In this document: in pieces, positions 1-9,172 of the stretch
Layout: the number at the start of each line of letters is the position of its first letter
Numbering within the stretch: the first letter of the stretch is position 1
Assembly: GCF_003994465.1 (NCBI RefSeq)
Contig: NZ_RZNX01000001.1
Coordinates: 1,062,915-1,126,914, forward strand
Origin: Paenibacillus zeisoli
Lineage (GTDB): Bacteria; Bacillota; Bacilli; Paenibacillales; Paenibacillaceae
Direction: 5' to 3'
DNA: 64,000 bases
Notes under the pieces: model-generated
What the model was told of the DNA's origin: nothing
The model's database searches: none
What the model saw: only the letters and a program-made list of their open reading frames with translations
Translations under genes and position numbers: made by a program

Positions 1-72
1 AACCACTCCGAATGAACCTCATTCACGTTACCTTGCCAGCCTCACGGGACTGATTTAAAGGTGCTATTGATT
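1..72 (-). promoter_or_regulatory. PyrR-binding leader of a pyrimidine (pyr) operon, cut by the window edge
   Basis: Read on the minus strand, positions 52-37 give CAGTCCCGTGAGGCTG, followed by GCAAGG. This matches the PyrR anti-antiterminator loop of Bacillales pyr leaders (core TCCNGNGAGGYT). UMP-bound PyrR holds this loop and favours a downstream terminator, shutting off UMP synthesis genes. The element lies about 25 nt behind a strong promoter. The rest of the leader and the first gene (pyrR in the usual order lspA-rluD-pyrR) lie beyond position 1. The motif is seen directly; its assignment to pyrR or pyrP is inferred from family knowledge and synteny. Confidence 0.8.
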
Positions 73-79
73 TACATGA

Positions 80-108
80 ATTATGACAGAACACCGGGAA
101 CCTGTCAA
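80..108 (-). promoter_or_regulatory. Sigma-A promoter of the pyr leader
   Basis: The minus strand shows TTGACA (108-103), a 17-bp spacer and CATAAT (85-80), so transcription should start near position 73. The -35 is consensus and the -10 has one mismatch. It reads directly into the PyrR-binding element. The dapL terminator lies further upstream, so this is a fresh transcription unit and not dapL read-through. Confidence 0.8.
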
Positions 109-284
109 GACGGGCAGACTAAGATATTGTCGATTACTGTCATATTCCTGAATCGCATAAATGCAGACATTAGAACAGCGGATGATCTAACTTAAATAAT
201 TATACAACATTAATGTATAAATATCCATAGCTAATATACATCCTTAATTGCTAATCCCTCCCCAAATACAGCGACATCGCTACA

Positions 285-322
285 AGAAAAAAAAAGCTGC
301 CCGCTTAACGCAAGGCAGCTTC
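285..322 (-). terminator. Intrinsic terminator after dapL
   Basis: An 8-bp stem (AAGCTGCC paired with GGCAGCTT) is followed on the minus strand by a run of nine T. It sits 16 bases past the dapL stop. Between this terminator and the pyr promoter (109-284) I see only AT-rich sequence and no gene. Confidence 0.85.
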
Positions 323-337
323 TGAGTATATATTCAA

Positions 338-1591
338 TTAAAATTCAAACTTGACGTCACCAAGACGACGTTTGATCTCGGAAATGACACGCTTCTCATC
401 TTCTTCACCTTTAGCGATAAAGGTAACAGAGAAACGAACGAAGGAACCTGCATCATCCCAAGGCACAGTAGAGATCAGCTTCTCACGAATCAGGTACTGC
501 GAGAAGGCTTCACCGCTGTCAAAGCTCGGACCCCCCACTACACCTTTAGGCGCAGCCACATAGAGGAAGAATGAACCTTTTGGTTTCTTAGCTTTGAAGC
601 CAAGCTCATTGAGTGCTTCTACAAGCATGTCATGACGACGGGAATATTTGTCCGCAATCTTCTCGGTGATTTGAGGATTAGCAAGTCCATATGCCGCAGC
701 CTTCTGAATGGCAATGAATTGACCTGAATCATTATTGTCCTTCACATCACTGAATGCTTTGACTACAAGCGGGTTGCCCGCAACGAATCCAATTCTCCAT
801 CCGGTCATGTTGTAAGACTTGGACAGGGAGTGAAGTTCAACCCCTACATCCTTGGCACCCGGAACAGACAAGAAGCTAAGCGGCTTGAGGCCATCATAGG
901 TTAACGCTGCGTAAGGAGCATCATGCACAACTACAATGTTATGCTTCTTAGCCCAAGCAACTACTTCGGCGAAGAATTCCTTGGTAGCGCTGGCACCCGT
1001 AGGATTGTTCGGGTAGTTCAGGTAGAGAAGCTTCGCACGTGCGCAGATCTCTTCGGGAATCGAAGATAGATCAGGAAGGAAGTTATTCTCTGCGGTAAGC
1101 TGTACGTTGTACACTTCTCCGCCCAAATATTTCGTATGCGTTCCGAGAACTGGGTATCCTGGAACAGTCATGATCGTAACGTCACCAGGATTAATGAAGC
1201 AGGAAGGAAGCATAGCCAAGGCTGGCTTAGAGCCAATGGAGTGAACGATTTCCGTAACCGGATCGATCCCTTCCACGCTGAATACTTCTTTCAGATACTT
1301 CGCTGCAGCCTCTTTGAATTCTACGATTCCGTTATCGGCATAGCCACGGTTCTCAGGTTTGGCAGCTTCTTCAGCAAGCTTAGCCACAATGCCTGCATCC
1401 GCCATTTCATCAGGTTCTCCGACACCCATATCAATAAGTTCAACATCCGGGAAATCCTTCTTGGCTGCAGCTTTTGCACGTTTGATTTTCTCGAATTTAT
1501 AGATTGCGGTATCTTTCCCGTAATTAGCGCCGCCGATGCGGTCAGCAAAATTGTTCTGAATATAAGTTTGTTGGTATTGTTCAATACTCAT
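338..1591 (-). CDS. dapL: LL-diaminopimelate aminotransferase
   Basis: This PLP-dependent fold-type I aminotransferase (417 aa) converts tetrahydrodipicolinate to LL-diaminopimelate in one step, using glutamate as amino donor. It supplies the lysine pathway and the DAP of peptidoglycan. Visible motifs are NYPNNPTG (residues 192-199), D224 before APY, and the Schiff-base lysine K258 in SLSKSYNMTGWR, with R266 for the substrate carboxylate. ATG start with AAGGAGATGG upstream. Bacillus subtilis uses an acetylated DAP route instead, so this gene marks a different branch of DAP synthesis, consistent with Paenibacillus. Its product feeds MurE (28727-30217), which carries the meso-DAP-type motif. 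It stands behind fetAB with an 87-nt gap and ends at a terminator. DapL versus a related aspartate or alanine-type aminotransferase is the main doubt. Confidence 0.87.
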   Translation of the reverse strand: MSIEQYQQTYIQNNFADRIGGANYGKDTAIYKFEKIKRAKAAAKKDFPDVELIDMGVGEPDEMADAGIVAKLAEEAAKPENRGYADNGIVEFKEAAAKYLKEVFSVEGIDPVTEIVHSIGSKPALAMLPSCFINPGDVTIMTVPGYPVLGTHTKYLGGEVYNVQLTAENNFLPDLSSIPEEICARAKLLYLNYPNNPTGASATKEFFAEVVAWAKKHNIVVVHDAPYAALTYDGLKPLSFLSVPGAKDVGVELHSLSKSYNMTGWRIGFVAGNPLVVKAFSDVKDNNDSGQFIAIQKAAAYGLANPQITEKIADKYSRRHDMLVEALNELGFKAKKPKGSFFLYVAAPKGVVGGPSFDSGEAFSQYLIREKLISTVPWDDAGSFVRFSVTFIAKGEEDEKRVISEIKRRLGDVKFEF

Positions 1592-1678
1592 GCCAGTCCA
1601 TCTCCTTAAATAAATCTAATGTCTAATATGCTGGAATCGACGCCTTTTCACAATGGATTATCCGTCAGATCGTTTGTA

Positions 1679-2485
1679 CTATTTGACCATCTGCCGCGGC
1701 TCTTCCACTAGAACTAACTGCTGACGGTCGTTGAAATAAGCCTTGTAAGCAAACTGCACAAATACCATAACGGATAAAGAAACACTACCCAGGATGCCCA
1801 GCATAATCGCGATCTGATACTCCACCGCTACAATTGGGGATGCTCCCCCAAGAATTTGTCCAGTCATCATCCCGGGGAGAAATACAATTCCCATACCTAC
1901 CATAGAGTTAATCGTCGGCAGCAGGGCAGCATCAAATGCCTGATTGATAATCTCTCTGCAAGCTTCTTTTGGAGCGGCTCCAAGCATGAGCGACCCTTCT
2001 ATCCAGCTTCTACGAGAGCTCATCCCCTGAGCCAGTGTATTAACGCCCAGCGCAATCCCTGTCATTGAATTCCCGATCAGCATACCCGCAACCGGGATCA
2101 CATAACTAGGCTCATACCATGGGGTCTTATGAATGACAACCAGTAAGAAGAACAGCAGGCTTGCTAAAATGCCAGAAGTCATCGAAATGGCAATCAATTT
2201 CTTCAACTGGCGGTTCAGTGGATGCTTGGATCTTTTGAATAATGTATAGATCGCAAAGGCAAGCATCAGCAGAACAATCAGTCCGGTCATCCAAGCGTTC
2301 GCTTGTGTAAACAGGTATTGCAGAACATAACCTACAATTATAAGCTGAAGGGTCATTCTAACCGTAGACAGCAGAACTTCCCGTTCCCTGGGAATCTTTT
2401 TAATACGAACCATGATGATAAGAATAATTACGAACACATAAGCGGCAGCAAGCCTGTACCATTCCAGTTGGAGAACCCCATTCAA
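1679..2485 (-). CDS. fetB: FetB/YbbM-type (UPF0014) ABC transporter permease
   Basis: Integral membrane protein of about 268 aa with six to seven hydrophobic segments. It belongs to the UPF0014 family, whose E. coli member FetB forms a metal (iron) exporter with FetA. Family-typical text includes the VIPVAGMLIGNSMTG loop and the FLPGMMTGQILGG segment. The start is TTG, overlapping the fetA stop (TTGA), with GGGAGGTGG seven bases upstream, so the two genes should be translationally coupled. Iron export comes from the E. coli pair; the substrate here is unproven. Confidence 0.85.
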   Translation of the reverse strand: MNGVLQLEWYRLAAAYVFVIILIIMVRIKKIPREREVLLSTVRMTLQLIIVGYVLQYLFTQANAWMTGLIVLLMLAFAIYTLFKRSKHPLNRQLKKLIAISMTSGILASLLFFLLVVIHKTPWYEPSYVIPVAGMLIGNSMTGIALGVNTLAQGMSSRRSWIEGSLMLGAAPKEACREIINQAFDAALLPTINSMVGMGIVFLPGMMTGQILGGASPIVAVEYQIAIMLGILGSVSLSVMVFVQFAYKAYFNDRQQLVLVEEPRQMVK

Positions 2486-3132
2486 GATGAGACCACCTCC
2501 CGAGAGACGATTTTACCTTGATGAACATAGATGATATTTTCTCCAATAAGATCGGCTGCTGAACGAGAGTGAGTAACAATAATGAGAGAAATTCCCTCGG
2601 CCCGAGCTCTTCCGGTTATAGAAGTCAATACCTCCAAGGAGGTTGCTTCATCTAATGCCGCAGTCGGCTCATCCAGAAGCAGAACCCCAGGTGACATAAG
2701 AAGAGCTCTCGCCAAACACAGGCGCTGCTTCTCCCCGCCGGACAGCCGGTCTGCGGCTTCCTCCAGCTCTTTAGACAGGCAGACAGCCCGGAGTGACTCT
2801 CGCATTTCATCGTCTGTCGCTGGCGCTCTCGCAGACATCTTCAGACCCATACCAAGATTATCCCGGATTGATCCCGAGAAGATCACCGGACTTTGCGGGA
2901 CCATCACACACTCTCTACGAAGCAGGACGGGATCCATATGGGCGATACTCCGTCCCCTATACAGAATGGTCCCATCATCAGGAGTAATCATCTCATTCAA
3001 TAGCTGAAGCAGAGTTGTCTTCCCGCTGCCGCTTTCTCCCAATATACAGGTAACTTTGTGCGCTTCAATATTAAGCTCATGTACATGAAGCACTTCCCGA
3101 TATCTAACTTTTCGGAGCTCAAACAAGGCCAT
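2482..3132 (-). CDS. fetA: FetA/YbbL-type ABC transporter ATP-binding protein
   Basis: Nucleotide-binding subunit (216 aa) partnering FetB. It has Walker A GESGSGKTT (about residues 32-40), a Q-loop in MVPQSP, signature LSGGEKQR, Walker B VLLLDEPTAALD and the switch histidine in VTHSRS. I chose the ATG at 3132 because GGAGGAG lies eight bases upstream; the longer frame to 3162 runs through that ribosome site. No substrate-binding protein is nearby, consistent with an exporter. Its place between rluD and the pyr leader differs from B. subtilis. Confidence 0.85.
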   Translation of the reverse strand: MALFELRKVRYREVLHVHELNIEAHKVTCILGESGSGKTTLLQLLNEMITPDDGTILYRGRSIAHMDPVLLRRECVMVPQSPVIFSGSIRDNLGMGLKMSARAPATDDEMRESLRAVCLSKELEEAADRLSGGEKQRLCLARALLMSPGVLLLDEPTAALDEATSLEVLTSITGRARAEGISLIIVTHSRSAADLIGENIIYVHQGKIVSREVVSS

Positions 3133-3228
3133 TTTCACGTCTCCTCCATTCAAAAAAGACACCCTGGATCAAAACACTGCTTCTTACCTGTGCAAGTGGT
3201 CTGCTTCTAGAAATGTCTTATTGATGAG

Positions 3229-4146
3229 TTAGCGATTCCGAAGTGAGATCAGGAGATCCTCCATATCCTCTGGAATCGGAGCCGAGAACTCGAGGTATTC
3301 ACCTGTAGAAGGATGGATAAATCCAAGTACAGCAGCGTGAAGAGCCTGTCCATTCATCTTGATCCCTTTGCTTCTGCCGTATAACGGATCTCCCACCAGC
3401 GGATGCTCAATGAACTTCATATGTACCCGGATTTGATGGGTCCGGCCGGTCTCCAGCTTGAGCTCAAGTAAGGTGTAATCCCCAAATCTCTCCGCTACAT
3501 GGAAATGAGTGACTGCCGTCTTGCTGTTCCTCTCGGTTACCGTGAACATTTTGCGGTCATAGGTATCCCGGCCGATCGGAGCATCTATTGTTCCCTGATC
3601 ATGGGTCACATTTCCGTGCACAAGTGCGTAGTATTTACGTGTCACCGAATGATCCTTCAGCTGGGCCGCCAGTGAAGCATGCGCCTTATCGTTCTTGGCC
3701 GCCATTAGCAGACCAGACGTATCCTTGTCGATTCGGTGCACAATTCCCGGTCGCAGCTCACCATTGATGCCTGAAAGATCCTTGCAGTGATACATTAAAG
3801 CGTTGACCAAGGTTCCCGAGGAATGACCCGGTGCGGGATGGACAACCATACCTCTCTGCTTGTTAACTACAATCATGTCTGAATCTTCGTAATACACATC
3901 AAGGGGAATATTCTCAGGCACAATTTCCACGGAACTCGGTTCCGGGATCGTCACACTAACCAGGTCACCTTCGGCAAGCTTGTAATTCGACTTGACCGGG
4001 TTCCCGTTAACCGTGACATGCCCCTCTTCAATCCACAATTGGATCTGACTGCGGGAATAATCTTCTGTTAGACATTCTTTCACATATTTATCTATACGCT
4101 CTTTAACCGTGTCGGCTGTGACCGTCCATTCAAGAGTTTCATTCAT
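3229..4146 (-). CDS. rluD: RluD-family pseudouridine synthase
   Basis: Modifies uridines in structured RNA, in this subfamily usually 23S rRNA. The 305-aa protein has an N-terminal S4 RNA-binding domain (about residues 15-75, IDKYVKECL...GHVTVNG) and a catalytic domain with HRIDKDTSGLLM, whose aspartate is the nucleophile. C-terminal RTHQIRVHM is also typical. The ATG at 4146 overlaps the lspA stop as ATGA. The longer frame to 4245 is read inside lspA and is not credible. It corresponds to B. subtilis ylyB, which also follows lspA and precedes pyrR. Confidence 0.92.
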   Translation of the reverse strand: MNETLEWTVTADTVKERIDKYVKECLTEDYSRSQIQLWIEEGHVTVNGNPVKSNYKLAEGDLVSVTIPEPSSVEIVPENIPLDVYYEDSDMIVVNKQRGMVVHPAPGHSSGTLVNALMYHCKDLSGINGELRPGIVHRIDKDTSGLLMAAKNDKAHASLAAQLKDHSVTRKYYALVHGNVTHDQGTIDAPIGRDTYDRKMFTVTERNSKTAVTHFHVAERFGDYTLLELKLETGRTHQIRVHMKFIEHPLVGDPLYGRSKGIKMNGQALHAAVLGFIHPSTGEYLEFSAPIPEDMEDLLISLRNR

Positions 4147-4637
4147 GAAGTCTGTTCGCTCCCTGCCTCTGCCTGTTTTTTCTTCTCTCTGCCCATATCC
4201 AGGAACGAGTCCAGAACAATTAGCCCAACACCTACAACGATACATGAATCTGCGATATTAAAAATCGGGAACGTATAGCTTCCGAAATTAAGCATCAGGA
4301 AGTCCACAACCTCGCCGGTTAACGCACGATCCAGGAAATTTCCAATTGCACCGCCAAGCACCAGCGCCAACGCAGTCGGAAGCAGCTTATTATTACCGTT
4401 CTTGATTCTTTGCAGATACCATACGATGGCCAAGACTACAATCACTGTAATGACTATAAAGAACCAACGCTGGTTCTCTAGTATTCCGAATGCCGCTCCA
4501 GTGTTTCGATGTGACAAAAGTCCGAAAAAATCTCCGATGACAGGGATTTGCTCGTGCAGCTGCATTTTTGTAGCCACAATATATTTGGTTCCTTGGTCAA
4601 TCAGAAATACAATGAATGCGATTAAGTAATAGATCAC
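4143..4637 (-). CDS. lspA: Lipoprotein signal peptidase (signal peptidase II)
   Basis: Membrane aspartyl protease that removes the signal peptide from diacylglyceryl prolipoproteins; clients here would include OppA and the YhcN lipoprotein. Four transmembrane segments are visible in 164 aa. The catalytic aspartates are D103 (GNFLDR) and D130 (FNIAD); NTGAAFG is the other conserved stretch. The start is a GTG with GAGGTGA eight bases upstream, giving the usual MIYYLIAF beginning. A TTG ten codons earlier has no ribosome site. It forms a coupled pair with rluD. Confidence 0.93.
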   Translation of the reverse strand: MIYYLIAFIVFLIDQGTKYIVATKMQLHEQIPVIGDFFGLLSHRNTGAAFGILENQRWFFIVITVIVVLAIVWYLQRIKNGNNKLLPTALALVLGGAIGNFLDRALTGEVVDFLMLNFGSYTFPIFNIADSCIVVGVGLIVLDSFLDMGREKKKQAEAGSEQTS

Positions 4638-4837
4638 TGAAATTGTCACCTCGTCTTTTGATATCAACCACCGTGCAATCCGGCAGAATTAACCACAATT
4701 TAGCCTTGTATATTGTAGCACAGCAGGAAAGATAACGTCCATGTGCGATAGTATTTACCTCCTCTAAAACCAACCCCCTTTGCACAACCTAGAGGTAAGA
4801 ACTTTTACAATCTGTACACTTGGAAAGGAGCTCCCTT

Positions 4838-5575
4838 ATGTCTCATCTAAGCAAACAGCAGCTTACCACACTCCAACAAACACTGCAGGAACAGCGTGAG
4901 GATATTGCGGGCCGCCTGGCCTACAATGAGCATTATGGCATGGCCGCCACTACGCGCGAGAATATCAGTGAATTATCCACCAATGACAATCATCCGGCAG
5001 ACCTCGGTACTGAAATGTTTGAACGAGGCAAGGATTTAGCCTTGGCCGAGCATGACGAGCTTCATTTGGACCGGATTGATGATGCTTTGCAGCGTATGAA
5101 GGAAGGCAGCTATGGGGTGTGCATCACCTGCGGCCAGCCCATTAGTTATGATCGGCTCAGCGCCATCCCTGAGACCACTTACTGCAAGGAACACACACCG
5201 CAAAGAGAAGTCTCCAGCAAGCGTCCGATTGAAGAAGAATTCCTGTATCCTCCATTCGGGCGTACCAGTATGGACGAACACGATGATCAGAATGGCTTCG
5301 ATGGCGAGGATGCTTGGCAGATTCTCGAAAGCTATGGCACCTCCAATTCACCGGCTATGGCGGAAGACAACGAAATCGACGATTACAACGATATGGAGAT
5401 TGAGGCCGGCAGTGAGCTAGACGGATTCGTTGAGCCCTATGAGAGCTTTGTCGCCACGGACATCACGGGTACCGAAGTGTTCTTTTACCGGAATGGGCAG
5501 TACCGCAAGCATATGAGCAGCACCAAACATCTGGAATCCGAAGATTCACTGGGCACCGGCTCTAACGAGTATTAA
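4838..5575 (+). CDS. yteA: YteA-family sporulation protein, DksA/TraR-type zinc finger
   Basis: A 245-aa protein with an N-terminal alpha-helical, coiled-coil-like part (about 1-90) and a C4-type finger (C95, C98 and C116; H119 follows as CKEH), then a long acidic C-terminal tail. This layout fits the YteA-like sporulation family, related to DksA/TraR regulators that reach into the RNA polymerase secondary channel. The ATG at 4838 has AAAGGAG seven bases upstream. It is the first plus-strand gene and holds the place of B. subtilis ylyA, beside lspA and ileS. Its function is not established. The third and fourth zinc ligands read as Cys and His, to be checked against the family. Confidence 0.8.
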   Translation: MSHLSKQQLTTLQQTLQEQREDIAGRLAYNEHYGMAATTRENISELSTNDNHPADLGTEMFERGKDLALAEHDELHLDRIDDALQRMKEGSYGVCITCGQPISYDRLSAIPETTYCKEHTPQREVSSKRPIEEEFLYPPFGRTSMDEHDDQNGFDGEDAWQILESYGTSNSPAMAEDNEIDDYNDMEIEAGSELDGFVEPYESFVATDITGTEVFFYRNGQYRKHMSSTKHLESEDSLGTGSNEY

Positions 5576-5921
5576 GCTCCAGCTGACGCTGAACAATACG
5601 GACAATATCGGCAATGTAATCCCCGACAATCGGCAAATTGAGTGCCCCTAGAACTTGAAGGAAATAAATAATGGTTGCCGCAAAAAAAGTAAAGCCTATC
5701 GCAATTCCCACTCCGCGGGAGGCTCCGAATATTAAGTTCAACCAGATCAACTTCCAGGGTCTGACCATAAGCTGGGTATACTCCAAAATTCGTGACTTCT
5801 CAAGTTCGTGTGACCAATGGAGAGTCACTTTATATACAGTTCCCATCTTCTCCTCAAGCGTCCCATCCAGCGTGGGTTCTTCAGTTGCTTTAGTTGAATT
5901 CGCCGTCTTGCGGTGTATCAT
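5562..5921 (-). CDS. DUF5665 small membrane protein
   Basis: A 119-aa protein with a polar N-terminus and a central stretch MVRPWKLIWLNLIFGA that resembles the DUF5665 signature. One or two transmembrane helices (about 60-90) follow, then a short polar tail. Function unknown. The ATG has GGAAGGAT upstream. Its 3' end overlaps that of convergent yteA by 14 bp, with no terminator room between them. Assignment rests on recognition of the family text. Confidence 0.7.
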   Translation of the reverse strand: MIHRKTANSTKATEEPTLDGTLEEKMGTVYKVTLHWSHELEKSRILEYTQLMVRPWKLIWLNLIFGASRGVGIAIGFTFFAATIIYFLQVLGALNLPIVGDYIADIVRIVQRQLELNTR

Positions 5922-5975
5922 TTGAGCTGTCCATCCTTCCCTGGGTGGCCTTTAAGCTTCTTCATTCAAAATACA

Positions 5976-6024
5976 AACGAGCCCGCCAGATTTCCCCTAG
6001 AGGAAATTCTGGCTAAAGCTCGTT
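5976..6024 (-). terminator. Terminator after ileS
   Basis: A long stem pairs GCCAGAATTTCC with GGAAATCTGGC, with outer arms AACGAGC and GCTCGTT, then T-rich sequence on the minus strand. It lies about 50 bases past the ileS stop. Confidence 0.75.
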
Positions 6025-6076
6025 AGTTATTTTTGCTATTTAGTATGGCCCTAAATTAGGGAACCATGCTGTGTAA

Positions 6077-9000
6077 TTATTCGGCAATATGAATCTTGAT
6101 CTGCTTGGTACCCAGATCAACTTTCTCGGATCCTTCCTTATCACCAAAAGATACGTCCGTGACAAGTACATTCTCACGAAGCACATGATCGAAAGCCGTA
6201 ATTGCTGCCTTAAGCTCATCATCCACCTCAAGCGTAAGATGAACTCTTTTCTCAATCGGCAGGTCCAGCTTCTTCCGTGTATCCTGAACCGCACGAACCA
6301 CTTCACGAACTAGCCCCTCTTGTTCAAGGGCAGGCGTGATTTCCGTATTCAACGCGACTGTAATTCCGTAACCAGACGCTGAAGCAAACCCAGGCTTCGC
6401 CTGCTTTTCAACCAGCAGTTCTTCTGCAGTAATCTCAAGCTCCTCACCTTCTGGGGAGGTGATATGAAGCACACCGCTGTTAACGATCCGGCGGGTTTCG
6501 TCAGCTGCGAGACCTTTCAGGTAGCCCTGAAGGAAGCCGATATTTTTGCCATATTTCTTCCCAGCCACCTTAAGGTTCATCTTCAGCGTGAAATCAACAA
6601 ACCCACTGTCGCTTTGTTCTACTTCGATGCGTTTGATATTAATCTCATCCTTGATGATCTCTTCATAATCTGCAACAGTAAAGCTGCGGTCAATGGAGAT
6701 AATCAGCTCGGATAGCGGCTGACGGGTCTTAATCCCTGTCTCATTCCGAACATTGCGGGCAAGCTCCACAATTTGACGGGCCGTCTCCATGTCCTGCTCA
6801 AGATCCTTATCGATCAGAGTCTCATCTGCTTTCGGATAGTCTGCAAAATGAACACTGTCCAGCTCTCCATCTAAATTGCTGTAGATATCTTCTGCCAGAA
6901 GCGGAGTGTACGGCGCAGTCAGCTTGGCGAGAGTAATCAGAACGCTCGTAAGTGTCTGATAAGCAGACAGCTTATCTTCACTTAGTCCGCTGCCCCAGAA
7001 GCGGTCGCGGGAACGGCGGATATACCAGTTACTCAGCTCGTCAACGAACTGTTCGATCGCTTTGGCCGGATTAAGGAAGTCGTTCACCGATAGGCCCTTA
7101 TCCACAGTCAGAATCAGACTGTTCAGGCGGGACAGCACCCAGCGGTCCAGCTTGCTCTCAGATGGACGGTAAGCATGCTCTTCTGGCTTGTAACCGTCAA
7201 TATTCGCATACAAAGTAAGAAATGCATGGGTATTAACCAGCGTGTCTACAACTTTGGATTTGGCTTCAGCTACGATACCTTTGGAGAAACGTTTGCTGTT
7301 CCATGGAGCACTGTCAGAGAGAAGCGCCCAGCGGAAAGCATCCGTGCCGTACTCTTCAATGATATCCCAAGGATCGATTACGTTTCCTTTGGATTTGGAC
7401 ATTTTCTGACCGTTCTCATCAAGAATATGACCAGTTGCAATGACAGCTTTATAAGGCGCCTTGCCTGTGAAAAGAGTAGAGACGGCAAGCAGACTATAGA
7501 ACCAGCCGCGCGTCTGGTCAATCCCTTCACAGATCATATCAGCTGGATACTGCTCATTGAATTCCTTCTCATTCTCAAATGGATAATGCTGCTGGGCAAA
7601 AGGCATAGACCCACTGTCGAACCATACATCGATAACTTCCGAAGTACGGGTCATGACACCCTCTTCATGGAAAGGAGATTTAAGCTTAATCTCATCCACA
7701 TAAGGCTTGTGAAGCTCAATATCTTCGGGCACTTCGCCGATCGCATGCTCTCTCAGCTCAGCAATACTTGCAGGCGCGAACTCCTTGCCAGTTTTGTCGC
7801 AGACCCATACATTGAGTGGTGTCCCCCAGTAACGGTTCCGGCTGATATTCCAGTCTACCAAGTCCTCCAGGAACTTACCAAAACGCCCTTCACGAACGTG
7901 TCCTGGATACCAGTCCACACTATTATTGTTGGCAATCAGCTGGTCCTTCACAGCTGTAGTTTTGATGAACCAGCTGTCCATAGCATAGTATAGAAGCGGT
8001 GATTTGCAGCGCCAGCAGAATGGATAGCTGTGCTCATACTTCTCTTTGCTGTACAGCAGTCCGCGCTCGGACAATGTTTTGACGATATCAAGATCACAAT
8101 CCTTCACGAAGCGTCCAGCAAAATCAGTTACCGCATCCGTATATTTGCCTTGAAGGTTAACAACACTTATGAATTCGATATCATTCTCACGGCAGGTTCT
8201 GTAGTCGTCCTCACCATGAGCTGGGGCCATATGAACGATCCCTGTACCGCTGGAGTCCGTAACAAATTCAGCACCTACTACCACAAGACCATTCTTAGGG
8301 TGAATGTAGTCAAATGGAGCTTTATAGCTCTTGCCGACCAGTTCCGCACCTTTAAGGGTGGACAGAACTTCATAATCGCCCTTAAGTACCTCCTTGGCCA
8401 GACTTTCAGCCAGGATAAATACTTCGGCACCCTGCTTAACGCGCGCATAAGTGATGGCCGGATTCACGGCAAGCGCTGTATTCGCTGGCAGTGTCCATGG
8501 TGTCGTTGTCCATGCAAGAATATATTCCTCGCTATCAGCAAGTTTGAACTTCGCTGTTGCACTCAGATCCTTCACATCTTCATACCCTTGTGCCACTTCA
8601 TGTGAACTTAGAGTAGTCTGGCAGCAAGGGCAGTAAGGACTTACGCGATGACCACGATACAGAAGCCCCTTCTTGTGAATGGTGGACAAAATGTTCCACA
8701 CACTCTCAATATAGCTGTTCTTAAGCGTAATATAAGGATCATCAAGATCAGTCCAGTAGCCGATCGCTTCGGTCAGCTCTCTCCACTGCTTCTCATATTC
8801 AAAGACACTATCCTTACATTTCTTAATGAATTCTTCGACCCCGTAATTCTCGATTTCCTGCTTGCCGGAAATGCCTAGCTGCTTCTCCACACCGAGCTCT
8901 ACCGGCAGACCATGGGTATCCCAGCCTGCTTTGCGGACAACGCGGTAACCATTCATGGTCTGGTAACGACCAATAAAGTCCTTGATTACACGGCCAAGCA

Positions 9001-9172
9001 CATGACCAATATGCGGTCGTCCATTCGCCGTCGGAGGTCCCTCGTAGAACACATAGTTCGGTCTTCCAGCACGATTCTCGATACTTTTGCGGAACGTATC
9101 CTCACTATTCCATTTGGCCAAAATCCGTTTATCCCGTGCACGGGCTTTTTCTTTCACATCCACCTTTTGCAT
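6077..9172 (-). CDS. ileS: Isoleucyl-tRNA synthetase, long eukaryote-like type (IleRS2)
   Basis: Charges tRNA-Ile and proofreads valine. The protein is 1031 aa. HIGH is at about residues 54-57 (RPHIGHVLG), the editing domain has GWDTHGLPVE and CPCC/CWRC pairs, and the second catalytic motif is KMSKSKGN. The C-terminus ends in VDLGTKQIKIHIAE with no zinc-finger cysteines. Common bacterial IleRS1 is about 920 aa and ends in a Cys-rich finger, so length and tail both point to the IleRS2 branch, several members of which are naturally mupirocin tolerant. The ATG at 9172 is chosen for GGAGAAAGGAAGG upstream. It stands alone behind a T-box leader, so it appears to be the housekeeping copy, although a second ileS elsewhere cannot be excluded. 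Confidence 0.93.
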   Translation of the reverse strand: MQKVDVKEKARARDKRILAKWNSEDTFRKSIENRAGRPNYVFYEGPPTANGRPHIGHVLGRVIKDFIGRYQTMNGYRVVRKAGWDTHGLPVELGVEKQLGISGKQEIENYGVEEFIKKCKDSVFEYEKQWRELTEAIGYWTDLDDPYITLKNSYIESVWNILSTIHKKGLLYRGHRVSPYCPCCQTTLSSHEVAQGYEDVKDLSATAKFKLADSEEYILAWTTTPWTLPANTALAVNPAITYARVKQGAEVFILAESLAKEVLKGDYEVLSTLKGAELVGKSYKAPFDYIHPKNGLVVVGAEFVTDSSGTGIVHMAPAHGEDDYRTCRENDIEFISVVNLQGKYTDAVTDFAGRFVKDCDLDIVKTLSERGLLYSKEKYEHSYPFCWRCKSPLLYYAMDSWFIKTTAVKDQLIANNNSVDWYPGHVREGRFGKFLEDLVDWNISRNRYWGTPLNVWVCDKTGKEFAPASIAELREHAIGEVPEDIELHKPYVDEIKLKSPFHEEGVMTRTSEVIDVWFDSGSMPFAQQHYPFENEKEFNEQYPADMICEGIDQTRGWFYSLLAVSTLFTGKAPYKAVIATGHILDENGQKMSKSKGNVIDPWDIIEEYGTDAFRWALLSDSAPWNSKRFSKGIVAEAKSKVVDTLVNTHAFLTLYANIDGYKPEEHAYRPSESKLDRWVLSRLNSLILTVDKGLSVNDFLNPAKAIEQFVDELSNWYIRRSRDRFWGSGLSEDKLSAYQTLTSVLITLAKLTAPYTPLLAEDIYSNLDGELDSVHFADYPKADETLIDKDLEQDMETARQIVELARNVRNETGIKTRQPLSELIISIDRSFTVADYEEIIKDEINIKRIEVEQSDSGFVDFTLKMNLKVAGKKYGKNIGFLQGYLKGLAADETRRIVNSGVLHITSPEGEELEITAEELLVEKQAKPGFASASGYGITVALNTEITPALEQEGLVREVVRAVQDTRKKLDLPIEKRVHLTLEVDDELKAAITAFDHVLRENVLVTDVSFGDKEGSEKVDLGTKQIKIHIAE

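Noticed and set aside
3163..4245. Longer forms of rluD, fetA and many other genes given by the longest reading frame
   Set aside because: The extra N-terminal codons run through the ribosome site or into the upstream gene; starts were set by Shine-Dalgarno position and stop-start overlaps.
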